NCBI GenBank assembly: GCA_046330455.1
Contig: JAXLSU010000001.1
Location: 62,001 to 126,000 of the forward strand
Reading direction: 5' to 3'
DNA: 64,000 nucleotides
Origin: CAVQXR01 sp046330455
Lineage (GTDB): Bacteria; Actinomycetota; Thermoleophilia; Gaiellales; Gaiellaceae
Shown here: one piece after another, positions 25,234 through 32,801 of the stretch
Position numbering within the stretch: position 1 is the first letter of the stretch
How the letters are laid out: every line of letters starts with the position of its first letter
Translations under genes and position numbers: made by a program
The notes under the pieces: model-generated
Databases searched by the model: none
Told to the model about the DNA's origin: nothing
The model's input: the letters and a program-made list of their open reading frames with translations, nothing else

Positions 25234-25998
25234 ATGCTTCTCACCCGTCTCGGGATTCCGTGGCTCTGGGGGGGCGACGTCGAGAAGGGCTGGGTGTTCA
25301 TGCGCTACAACGTCGTGCCGATCACGGCCGAGATCATGGCGCCGCGGTCCTGGGCCTACGGCACCGACCGGATTCCCGAGCACGGGGGCGCCGTGCTCGC
25401 CGCGAACCATCTCTCGGCGATCGACCCGCCGCTCGTCGGCTCGTTCTCGCGCCGGGCGCTCTGGTACATGATGAAGGCGGAGCTGCTCGACATCCCGTTC
25501 GCCGGTGAGGCGTTGACGTGGACGGGCGCGTTTCCGATTCGTCGCGGCGAGGGCGACCGTGAGGGGATGCGGAAGGCGCGCGAGCTCGTCCGCGAGGGGC
25601 ACATCGTCGGCGTGTTCGTGGAGGGGACGCGCCAGCGCTTCGGCTACCCGGGCGACGAGATCCATGCCGGAGCGCTCATGATCGCGATGAACGAGCACGT
25701 GCCGGTGATCCCCTGCGGGCTCGAGTCGTTCGGGTGGTCGAAGCGGAACCGGCGGGCGTGCGCGGTCGTGTACGGGGAGCCGATGAGCTTCGACGATCTT
25801 CCGCTCAACGGCCGGGGCTACAAGGAGGCGGCAGCAGCCGTGTCGGCCGAGATCCGGCGCCTGTGGCGCCAAGCTGCCGAGGCGGTCGCGGCCGGCTTCC
25901 CCGAGACGCTGCCCGACGGCACGAGGCGGTTCAGCTGGCCGAGGCGCCGTGAGTTCATCAAAGCCGGGACGCCGAGGCGCATGAGCGGCCTCCACTGA
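25234..25998 (+). CDS. plsC: 1-acyl-sn-glycerol-3-phosphate acyltransferase family protein
   Basis: A 254-residue PlsC-type acyltransferase. The catalytic NHx4D motif is ANHLSAIDPP and the phosphate-binding motif is VFVEGTRQRFG. PlsC acylates lysophosphatidic acid on the inner face of the membrane; related enzymes use other lysolipids. AGGAG lies 11 nt before the ATG 25234; an in-frame GTG 12 nt upstream is an alternative start. The PhzF gene starts 5 nt after the stop. Confidence 0.85.
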   Translation: MLLTRLGIPWLWGGDVEKGWVFMRYNVVPITAEIMAPRSWAYGTDRIPEHGGAVLAANHLSAIDPPLVGSFSRRALWYMMKAELLDIPFAGEALTWTGAFPIRRGEGDREGMRKARELVREGHIVGVFVEGTRQRFGYPGDEIHAGALMIAMNEHVPVIPCGLESFGWSKRNRRACAVVYGEPMSFDDLPLNGRGYKEAAAAVSAEIRRLWRQAAEAVAAGFPETLPDGTRRFSWPRRREFIKAGTPRRMSGLH

Positions 25999-26003
25999 GC
26001 GGC

Positions 26004-26870
26004 GTGGCCGGGCCGCGGGCATTCCGGTACGTGATCTGCGACGTCTTCACGGACGTCCCCCTCGCGGGCAACCAGCTGTGCGTGTTCACGGACGCGCGCG
26101 AGATCCCCGAGGAGCTGTTACAGCCGATCGCGCGGGAGATCAACTTCTCCGAGACCGTGTTCGTCTACCCGACCGCGGCAGACGCCCACGTCCGGATCCG
26201 GATCTTCACACCGTCGGACGAGCTGCCGTTCGCCGGGCACCCGGTGCTCGGGACGGCCTTCGTCCTCGCCGGGCCGATGCAGCTGCTCGAGCTGCGACTG
26301 GAGACGGGCGTGGGAATCGTTCCGGTGGCGCTGGAGCGCGAGCGCGACCGGATCGTGTTCGGGCGCATGAGCCAGCCCGTACCGCAGGTCGTGCCGTTCG
26401 GGCACGAGCGTGAGCTGCTGACCGCTCTCGGCGTCCGCGCGTCCGAGCTTCCGGTCGAGCGGTACGACAACGGCGCCCCGCACGTGTACGTCGCGCTCCC
26501 CTCCGAGGCCGAGGTCGCCGACCTGCGCCCGGATCTCGGCGCGCTGGCGCGTCTCGGGCCCGCGGGCCCCGCAGCGGTCGGCTTCAACTGCTTTGCCCGG
26601 GCAGGGTCGCGGTGGAAGACGCGCATGTTCGCGCCGGGCGCCGGTGTTCCCGAGGATCCGGCAACCGGCTCGGCCGCGGGCCCGCTCGCCTGCCACCTCG
26701 CCCGTCACGGCGAGATCGCCTTCGGTGAGCAGATCGAGATCTCGCAGGGTGCAGAGCTCGGCCGGCCGAGCACCCTGTTTGCGGTCGTCGAGGGGTCGTC
26801 GGAGCGGATCGAGCGGGTCGAGGTCGGAGGCTGCGCCGTCACGGTCGCCCGCGGCGAGCTTCGGCTGTAG
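26004..26870 (+). CDS. PhzF-family isomerase
   Basis: A 288-residue protein of the PhzF/diaminopimelate-epimerase fold. The catalytic acid is in NFSETVFVYP, and the two halves show DELPFAGHPVLGT and PEDPATGSAAGPLACHLARHG, the family signatures. PhzF itself isomerises dihydro-3-hydroxyanthranilate; most homologues are uncharacterised, and no phenazine genes are nearby. GTG start, likely cotranscribed with the acyltransferase. Confidence 0.88.
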   Translation: MAGPRAFRYVICDVFTDVPLAGNQLCVFTDAREIPEELLQPIAREINFSETVFVYPTAADAHVRIRIFTPSDELPFAGHPVLGTAFVLAGPMQLLELRLETGVGIVPVALERERDRIVFGRMSQPVPQVVPFGHERELLTALGVRASELPVERYDNGAPHVYVALPSEAEVADLRPDLGALARLGPAGPAAVGFNCFARAGSRWKTRMFAPGAGVPEDPATGSAAGPLACHLARHGEIAFGEQIEISQGAELGRPSTLFAVVEGSSERIERVEVGGCAVTVARGELRL

Positions 26871-26899
26871 GGCCGTTCGCGCCGACGGCGTCGGGACGC

Positions 26900-27316
26900 T
26901 CAGACCCAGGCGACCCCGTTGATCTCCGGGAGCTCGACCGTCAGCGCACGCCAGAAGCGACCTCCGTCGGTCGAGAGGTAGAGGCGGTTCCTGGCCGCAT
27001 AGACGAGGCGATCGGGTGTGGCTCCGAACGCGACCGCCTTCCCGGCGCCCAGGCCGCCGCCGGCCTCGTTCCAGGTCTGACCGCCGTCGTTCGAGACGAG
27101 GAGCGGCGGGCGACGGTCGAGGAGCAGGACGACGGCGGGCCCGCAGGCGGTCAGGTCGACGACCTGGTTGAGCGCGAACGCGGGAACGACGTCGGCGGGC
27201 CGCTCGCGGGGCGGTAGCGACTCTCCCGCCTCGTACTCCGCGATCTCGGCTTCCCCGTCCTCGAGCTCGACCCGGAACACGCCGTCCTCGCACTGCACGA
27301 GGAGCACGTCGCTCAT
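26900..27316 (-). CDS. Small BNR/Asp-box repeat protein
   Basis: A 138-residue protein with two Asp boxes, SNDGGQTWNEAG and STDGGRFWRALT, and beta-strand pairs such as RLVYAARNRLYLS. This is about two to three blades of a sialidase-like or photosystem-stability-factor-like propeller. It is too short for a full propeller, so it may oligomerise. No catalytic residues were identified. ATG 27316 follows AGCAGGTAGG. It lies 14 nt after the DsrE-like gene on the same strand. Confidence 0.7.
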   Translation of the reverse strand: MSDVLLVQCEDGVFRVELEDGEAEIAEYEAGESLPPRERPADVVPAFALNQVVDLTACGPAVVLLLDRRPPLLVSNDGGQTWNEAGGGLGAGKAVAFGATPDRLVYAARNRLYLSTDGGRFWRALTVELPEINGVAWV

Positions 27317-27330
27317 GCCTACCTGCTCCC

Positions 27331-27696
27331 TCAGTACGAGAACACGGCGGCGGGCTCGTCGCCCATCCACTCGAACAGCGCCATCCCCCCGGCGATTCTC
27401 GCGTTCGGAACGAGGTGCTCGGCCTCGATCCCGCGCGTCCTGCAACACGGCTTGCAGCAGTACAGCTCGCCTCCGGCCTCGGCCACGGCCTTGAACAGGT
27501 CGCCGACGGGCCGGTACCCGGGCTCGACGACCTTGTCTGCCTCTCCGGGCAGCGCGAGGTGAACGGCCTCCCGGGTGAGGAAGATCACGAGCTCCTTGCC
27601 CGAGGAGAGCGCCGAGTCGGCGACGAGGAACGCCACGGTCACGGCATCGGGATCCTCCGGCCCCGACGAGAGGTTCACGACGACCTTTCCAGCCAC
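27331..27696 (-). CDS. DsrE/DsrF-like family protein
   Basis: A 121-residue DsrE-fold protein. The fold begins VAGKVVVNLSSGPEDPD with the helix AVTVAFLVADSALSSGKE. The cysteine segment LYCCKPCCRTRGI holds four Cys where DsrE-like sulfur carriers have one or two. AGGAGG lies 6 nt before the GTG 27696, which fixes the start. Family members relay persulfide sulfur or act as peroxiredoxin-like proteins; the substrate is unknown. Confidence 0.8.
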   Translation of the reverse strand: MAGKVVVNLSSGPEDPDAVTVAFLVADSALSSGKELVIFLTREAVHLALPGEADKVVEPGYRPVGDLFKAVAEAGGELYCCKPCCRTRGIEAEHLVPNARIAGGMALFEWMGDEPAAVFSY

Positions 27697-27768
27697 TGCA
27701 GCCTCCTTTCCGGCCGACGCTACCACGCTGCGGAAGGGGAGACGGTTCCTGCGGTCGAACTGCGCAGC

Positions 27769-28140
27769 ATGCCTACCGCCGTCACCGTCCTGATCGCCGG
27801 GGGGATCGGCGCGCTCTCCCGCTGGTACGTGGACGGGCTGTTCAGCAGGCGCGATCACACCTTCCCGCTCGGGATCTTCGTCGTGAACGTGAGCGGGGCG
27901 CTCGCCGCCGGGTTCGTCTCCGCGGTACTCGGTGAGCGGTTCGATGCCCCGCTGTGGGTCAGGACGGCGATCCTGACCGGCTTTCTCGGGGGCTACACGA
28001 CCTTCTCGACGCTCTCGAACGAGAGCGTGCGCCTGTTCCAGGACGGTCTCCCCGGCCTCGGGCTGCTCAACGCGTTCGGAAGCCTCGGCGCCGGGCTCCT
28101 TGCCGCGTATGTCGGCATCCTGCTCGGCCGGCTCGTCTGA
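27769..28140 (+). CDS. crcB: Fluoride exporter, CrcB/Fluc family
   Basis: A 123-residue, four-helix membrane protein. It has GGIGALSRWYVDG, the pore Asn in IFVVNVSGALAAGFV, and the GFLGGYTTFSTLSNE motif with the Phe/Thr of the fluoride path, so it should form a working dual-topology Fluc channel expelling F-. ATG 27769. No crcB-type fluoride riboswitch could be recognised in the 72 nt upstream. The next gene, 51 nt downstream, encodes a fluoroacetate-dehalogenase-like hydrolase that would release fluoride inside the cell. Confidence 0.9.
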   Translation: MPTAVTVLIAGGIGALSRWYVDGLFSRRDHTFPLGIFVVNVSGALAAGFVSAVLGERFDAPLWVRTAILTGFLGGYTTFSTLSNESVRLFQDGLPGLGLLNAFGSLGAGLLAAYVGILLGRLV

Positions 28141-28179
28141 CGCGCCGCACCACGGCCCGGGCGCCTGTCCCGCCCGCCG

Positions 28180-28185
28180 TAGAAT
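28180..28185 (+). promoter_or_regulatory. Candidate -10 element of the dehalogenase gene
   Basis: TAGAAT starts 12 nt before the ATG at 28192 with no ribosome binding site between. It suggests a leaderless transcript starting at the dehalogenase gene, separate from or in addition to read-through from crcB. Confidence 0.45.
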
Positions 28186-28191
28186 CGCGCC

Positions 28192-29070
28192 ATGTTCGAA
28201 GGGTTCCGCCAGGAGCGAATCACGACCGCGGGAGCGGAGATCAACCTCCGGATCGGCGGCACCGGGCCGCCCGTGCTGCTCCTGCACGGCTTCCCGCAGA
28301 CGCACGCGATGTGGCACGAGGTCGGGCCGCGGCTGGCGCGCCGGCACACGGTGGTCTGCCCCGACCTGCGCGGCTACGGGGACAGCTCGAACCCGCCGGG
28401 TGGCGACGACCACGCCGGCTACTCGAAACGCGCGATGGCGGCCGACCAGATCGAGGTCATGGCCGCGCTCGGCTTCGAGCGCTTCGCGGTCGTCGGGCAC
28501 GATCGAGGCGCCCGGGTCGCCCACCGGCTGGCACTCGACCACGCGGAACGACTGACCCGCGTCGCGCTGCTCGACATCGTCCCGACCTGGGAGATGTTCC
28601 GCAGCGTGAGTCAGGCGATGGCCACGAGCTACTACCACTGGTTCTTCCTCATCCAGCCCGACGGCCTGCCCGAGCGGATGATCGGCCTCGACCCCGACTT
28701 CTTTCTCCGCGAATGCCTCCGGCGCTGGAGCGCCGGGCGCGACGGGTTCTTCTCACGGGAAGCGGTGGCCGAGTACATCCGCTGCTTCCGGGATCCGGGC
28801 AACGTCCATTCGGCCTGCGAGGACTACCGGGCAGGCGCGTCGATCGACCTCGAGCACGACGAGCCCGACCTCGGGAAGGTGAGCGAGCTGCCGCTGCTCG
28901 TGCTCTGGGGCGCTCACGGCAGGCTCGCCGCCCTCTTCGACGTTCCCGGCGTCTGGGGCGCCCGCTTCCCGAACGTGCAGGCCCGGTCGCTGCCGTGCGG
29001 GCATTTTCTCGTCGAGGAGCGTCCCGACGAGACGACGGCCGAGCTGCGCTCGTTTCTGGACGGCTCGTGA
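28192..29070 (+). CDS. Alpha/beta hydrolase, fluoroacetate (haloacetate) dehalogenase-like
   Basis: A 292-residue alpha/beta hydrolase. The full set of residues of the fluoroacetate dehalogenase of Rhodopseudomonas palustris is present at matching spacing. These are the nucleophile Asp104 with Arg105 and Arg108 (GHDRGARV), acid Asp128, halide-binding His149 and Trp150 (YYHWFF), a Tyr in ACEDYRA near 212, and catalytic His271 (PCGHFLVEE). These enzymes turn fluoroacetate into glycolate plus fluoride. The oxyanion-hole region is LLLHGFPQTHAMW. Related epoxide or chloroacetate hydrolases share the fold, so activity on C-F bonds is inferred from the residue set and from crcB next door. The stop overlaps the next start by 4 nt (GTGA). 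Confidence 0.85.
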   Translation: MFEGFRQERITTAGAEINLRIGGTGPPVLLLHGFPQTHAMWHEVGPRLARRHTVVCPDLRGYGDSSNPPGGDDHAGYSKRAMAADQIEVMAALGFERFAVVGHDRGARVAHRLALDHAERLTRVALLDIVPTWEMFRSVSQAMATSYYHWFFLIQPDGLPERMIGLDPDFFLRECLRRWSAGRDGFFSREAVAEYIRCFRDPGNVHSACEDYRAGASIDLEHDEPDLGKVSELPLLVLWGAHGRLAALFDVPGVWGARFPNVQARSLPCGHFLVEERPDETTAELRSFLDGS

Positions 29071-29852
29071 GCACGGGCGAGGTGCGGACGGAGCGGCACG
29101 GCCCGGTCGGCGTGCTGACGTTCAGCAACCCCGAGCGGCGCAATGCGCTGACGCTTGCGATGTTCGACGCGGTGCCCGGCGCGGTCGCCTCGCTCGCGGA
29201 CGATCCGGAGGTTCGTGCGATCGTCGTTCGCGGCGAGGGCCGCGAGGCGTTCTCGGCCGGGGCCGACGTCGGGGAGTTCCCGGAGGTTCGCGGCACGCCC
29301 GAGGCCGCGCTCGGGCACGGCCGGAGCGTGGACGCAGCGGTCAGCGCGATCGCCGCGACCCGGACGCCCACGATCGCGCTGCTTCACGGTGCGTGCTTCG
29401 GCGGCTCCGGTGGGATCGCTGCGGCGTGCGCGCTTCGCTTCGCGGACGACGGTCTGCGCTTCGCGATCCCGGCCGCCCGGCTCGGCGTCGTCTACGAGGT
29501 GGAGCCGATCCGGGCGCTCGTCAGGGTCGTCGGTGCGAGTGCCGCCTACGACATCCTCGTCTCCGGCCGCGTCGTCCACGCCGAGGAGGCGCTTCGGCTC
29601 GGCCTCGTCAACGTCGTGCTCCCGCCCGACGAGCTCGAGGCGCACGCGTTCGAGTACGCGGAGCGCCTCGCCGCGAACGCGCCGCTCTCGCTCGAGGGCG
29701 CGTGGCTCGCGATCCGGGCGCTTCAGGAGCCCGAGGGCTCCTGGTGGGAGGAGCTCGAGGCCGTGAGGCGGCGTGCGATGGCGAGCAGCGACTTCGCCGA
29801 GGGGCTTGCGGCCTTCCTCGAGAAGCGCGAGCCGCGCTTTCGCGGGGAATGA
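29067..29852 (+). CDS. Enoyl-CoA hydratase/isomerase family protein
   Basis: A 261-residue crotonase-fold protein. The first oxyanion-hole segment is AFSAGADVGEF and the second is HGACFGGSGGIAAAC. At the positions that carry the two catalytic Glu in true hydratases the motif reads AIPAARLGVVYEVEP, with only part of the acidic pattern, so a hydratase, isomerase or other crotonase reaction is possible. GTG 29067 overlaps the dehalogenase stop, and its own stop overlaps the MFS start (ATGA), so the three are one operon. Confidence 0.85.
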   Translation: MSTGEVRTERHGPVGVLTFSNPERRNALTLAMFDAVPGAVASLADDPEVRAIVVRGEGREAFSAGADVGEFPEVRGTPEAALGHGRSVDAAVSAIAATRTPTIALLHGACFGGSGGIAAACALRFADDGLRFAIPAARLGVVYEVEPIRALVRVVGASAAYDILVSGRVVHAEEALRLGLVNVVLPPDELEAHAFEYAERLAANAPLSLEGAWLAIRALQEPEGSWWEELEAVRRRAMASSDFAEGLAAFLEKREPRFRGE

Positions 29853-31522
29853 CGCTCCCCACCGCTCGGCCAGGCGGCCGTACCGCGCCCGGGCCTCTCA
29901 CCGTCCTCGGTGTCTCGCTCGCCGCGCTCGCGGCAGGCGCGTTCGCGACGGTCGGGATCGGCGCGCTCGCGCCGGAGCTCCAGGCCGACCTCGACTTCTC
30001 GCGCGCGGAGATCGGCGTCCTGACGGCGATGAACGCGGCAGGTGCCGCGTTCGCGTCGCGCCGGGCCGGGCGGCTCACGGATGCGGTCGGCCCGGCCCGC
30101 GTGCTCGTCCTCTCGCTGGCGCTGTTCGCGGCGATGGTCGCGACCTGGGCCCTCGCCCCGACCGGAGCGGTGTTCATGGCCGCGGTGCTCGTGGCCGGGC
30201 TCGCCTACGGCGGGATCAACCCACCCACGAACGTCGTGATCGCCGGGCAACTCGCCCAGCGTCTCGGCCTGTTCATGTCGATCAAGCAGACGGGCGTGCC
30301 GATCGGAGGGTTTCTCGCCGGGCTCGTCCTGCCGTCCGTCGCGATCGCCGCCGGGTGGCGGGCGGCGTTCGGCGTGGCTGCGGCGTTCGCGCTCGCGATC
30401 GCGGTCTGGGGGCTGCGACTCCGCGGCGCGGCCGTCCTGCGCGGCCGGGGCGAGGAGAGACGGGAGGACGGGCTCCCGCTCCGCGAGCGGCTCGGGATCA
30501 GCGTCTACGGGGCGCTGATGGCAGGCACCCAGTGGGTCTTCCTCACGTACCTCGTGCTCTACCTCACGGACGCCGAGAGGCTCAGCCTCCATCTCGCCGG
30601 GGCGGCGCTCGCGGTCGCGACGGCGGCGAGCGTCGCGGGGCGCCTCGCCTGGGGCTGGCTCTCCGACCGGCGCGGGAAACGGACCGCCGTGCTCGTTGCC
30701 GCATCGGGCGCAGCGGCGGCGATGCTCGCCCTGCTCGCTGCCGGAGCGGGCGGGCCCGCGGTCTGGCCGATCGTCGCCGTGACGGGCGCCGCGCTCGTCG
30801 GCTGGAACGGCGTGTTCCACGCGCTCATCGCCGACCGGGCCGGGCCGGGACGCCTCGGCCGGCTCTCGGGCGAGACGATGACGTTCGTGTTCGGCGGCGC
30901 GGTCGTCGTGCCGCCGCTGCTCGGGCTGATCTCCGAGCGCACGGACTCGTGGACGCTCCTCTGGGCGCTCGCGGCCGCCCTCGCGGTGCTCTCCGCGCTC
31001 GTGCTGGTCGCCGGCCTTCGGCCCCGTCCGGCGCGGGTGACAGGCGAGCGGGTCGGCCCGCGCCGTCAGCCGCGGGCCTCCTGCTCGAGCACGTCGTGGA
31101 AGAAGGCGGTCACCACCTGCACCGCCTCGTCGGGCGCCTCGAGCAGGTCTGCGTGGCCGATCGTGGGGAACTCGTACAGGCGTGCCCAGTCCGGGACGGC
31201 GTCGACGATGTCCTGGGCCGAGAAGCCCGAAGGCGCAAGGCGCGGCGGCGTCATGATGTCGCGGCTGCCGTTCGTGAACAGGATCGGCCTGCGGATCGTG
31301 CGTGCGAGCGGCTCGAGGTCCATCTGCTCCATCGCGAGGCACGCGTGGCGGACCGTGTACGGGGAGTTCTTGCGAATCACCGACCGGACCAGCTCGAAGA
31401 TCCCGGGGTTCTCCTCGATGAAGTCGGCCGAGACGGCCTGGATCGTGACGAGGTCGGAGAGCTCGTCGAGCGGAAGCGCCTCCGACAGCACGCGCCAGTT
31501 TCGGAACATCGTCCGCCGGTAG
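29849..31522 (+). CDS. MFS transporter; frame runs past the expected end
   Basis: A major facilitator protein with twelve predicted helices over residues about 15-395. Typical loops are RRAGRLTDAVGPAR after helix 2 and WGWLSDRRGKRTA in the second half. Substrate unknown; its place after the dehalogenase and crotonase genes suggests an organic acid. The frame stays open to 31522, adding about 160 residues that are antisense to the hydrolase at 31066-31899 and look like non-coding translation (Ser/Arg-rich, no helices). A TGA in the +1 frame at 31038-31040 would give a normal length of about 397 residues. A one-base indel or a lost stop is therefore likely, and the true end is probably near 31040. 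Confidence 0.75.
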   Translation: MTLPTARPGGRTAPGPLTVLGVSLAALAAGAFATVGIGALAPELQADLDFSRAEIGVLTAMNAAGAAFASRRAGRLTDAVGPARVLVLSLALFAAMVATWALAPTGAVFMAAVLVAGLAYGGINPPTNVVIAGQLAQRLGLFMSIKQTGVPIGGFLAGLVLPSVAIAAGWRAAFGVAAAFALAIAVWGLRLRGAAVLRGRGEERREDGLPLRERLGISVYGALMAGTQWVFLTYLVLYLTDAERLSLHLAGAALAVATAASVAGRLAWGWLSDRRGKRTAVLVAASGAAAAMLALLAAGAGGPAVWPIVAVTGAALVGWNGVFHALIADRAGPGRLGRLSGETMTFVFGGAVVVPPLLGLISERTDSWTLLWALAAALAVLSALVLVAGLRPRPARVTGERVGPRRQPRASCSSTSWKKAVTTCTASSGASSRSAWPIVGNSYRRAQSGTASTMSWAEKPEGARRGGVMMSRLPFVNRIGLRIVRASGSRSICSIARHAWRTVYGEFLRITDRTSSKIPGFSSMKSAETAWIVTRSESSSSGSASDSTRQFRNIVRR

Positions 31523-31899
31523 ACGTCGCAGCGGGCCATGCCACAGTCCGCGCAGGCGGCGATCACCCGCTCCGGGTACTTCGCCGTGAATGCGATCGCG
31601 ACCATGCCGCCCATCGAGGTGCCATGCACGAGCGCGCGCTCGATCCCGAGCGCGTCGAGCAGGCCGGCGCCCTCGTCTGCCCAGCCCTCGACCGAGTAGC
31701 TCTCGATCGGGCAGTCGGAGCGCCCGTAGCCCGAGGCGTCGTAGGAGAGAAGCCGGAAGCTCTCGCGGAAGCCGTCGTTGACCATGGCGAAGTTCTGCCG
31801 CCCGAACAGCGAGCCGCCGAACTGGAGGATCAGGGGCCGATCCTCGGGGCCGGTGAGCTCGTAGTAGAGGCGGAGGTCATTCACGGTCGCGTACGGCAT
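31066..31899 (-). CDS. Alpha/beta hydrolase
   Basis: A 277-residue serine hydrolase: nucleophile elbow HGTSMGGMVA, oxyanion region LILQFGGSLFG, probable acid in LFTNGSRDIMTP and histidine in TIGHADLLEAPDE. No substrate can be named. GGAAGGAG stands about 7 nt before the ATG 31899. It is convergent to the MFS gene, whose open frame runs into it. Confidence 0.85.
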   Translation of the reverse strand: MPYATVNDLRLYYELTGPEDRPLILQFGGSLFGRQNFAMVNDGFRESFRLLSYDASGYGRSDCPIESYSVEGWADEGAGLLDALGIERALVHGTSMGGMVAIAFTAKYPERVIAACADCGMARCDVYRRTMFRNWRVLSEALPLDELSDLVTIQAVSADFIEENPGIFELVRSVIRKNSPYTVRHACLAMEQMDLEPLARTIRRPILFTNGSRDIMTPPRLAPSGFSAQDIVDAVPDWARLYEFPTIGHADLLEAPDEAVQVVTAFFHDVLEQEARG

Positions 31900-32021
31900 C
31901 GATCGCTCCTTCCCGCCCGGGTGTCGCGACCCGGGTGATGGTCGCCTTCACCGCGGGGCACACTACCGCGAGGGTCTCGAACGTGGAAGACTCTGCACGA
32001 GCGCCGACGGAGGAGGAGAGC

Positions 32022-32711
32022 ATGGCCACGATCGACCTGTCGCTTTCGATCTCGAACGGGATGCCCGCGCACGCGCTGTTCCCGTCTCCGATCATCCTTC
32101 CCTACGTCGATCACGAGCAGGCGAAGGCGGCGGGTCTCGGGGAGCCGGGCGACCCGTTCACGTACGCCGTGAACTACATCTCTATGCTCGAGCACGTGGG
32201 CACGCACGTGGATGCGCCCCTGCACCTCGGCGCCGCCGGCGCCTCGATCGACCAGATGCCGCTCGACTGGTTCGCCGGGAAGGCGGTCTGCCTCGATCTG
32301 CGCCACGTCCCCGACCTCGGTGACATCGACGTGGCCGATCTCGAGGAGGCCGAGCGAAAGGCGGGCGTCGTGATCGACGGGCACATCGTCCTTCTCTGCA
32401 CCGGCCTCCACGAGCGGCACTGGCCGAACCGTTCCGTCGTGACGAGCAACGCCGGGATCACGACCGCGGCCTCGCACTGGCTCGCCGATCGCTCGCGAGT
32501 GCACGGGGTCGAGGGCCCGTCGACCGACAAAGCCGGCACGAAGGAGTTCCCGAACCACCGCGTCTGCCGGGATCGCGGGCTGATCCACTACGAGTGGCTC
32601 GTGAATCTCGAGCAGCTCCTCGGCAAGGGCGAGTTCGCGTTCACCGGCTACCCCTTGAAGTGGGAGGGTGGCACCGGCTCGCCCGTGCGCGCCGTCGCCG
32701 AGCTGCGCTGA
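32022..32711 (+). CDS. Cyclase family protein, kynurenine-formamidase-like
   Basis: A 229-residue metal-dependent hydrolase of the PF04199 cyclase family. The zinc/manganese motif HxGTHxDxPxH is present as EHVGTHVDAPLH, with VDLS-type N-terminus (IDLSLSISNGMP) and a later HGVEGPSTDK loop. Members include kynurenine formamidase KynB and isatin hydrolase. AGGAGGAG lies 8 nt before the ATG 32022. No tryptophan-catabolic neighbours were seen. Confidence 0.85.
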   Translation: MATIDLSLSISNGMPAHALFPSPIILPYVDHEQAKAAGLGEPGDPFTYAVNYISMLEHVGTHVDAPLHLGAAGASIDQMPLDWFAGKAVCLDLRHVPDLGDIDVADLEEAERKAGVVIDGHIVLLCTGLHERHWPNRSVVTSNAGITTAASHWLADRSRVHGVEGPSTDKAGTKEFPNHRVCRDRGLIHYEWLVNLEQLLGKGEFAFTGYPLKWEGGTGSPVRAVAELR

Positions 32712-32801
32712 TTCGGTAGCCTCTCTGCCCGTGAGGCCGCTGCGCGCTCTGCAGCAGCGGTGGTCTTCCCGACGAGACACGGCTGAGGAGGAAGTCTCTT
32801 C

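Noticed and set aside
27697..27768. Possible fluoride riboswitch before crcB
   Set aside because: The conserved GGNGAUGG and pseudoknot elements could not be found in the 72-nt gap.
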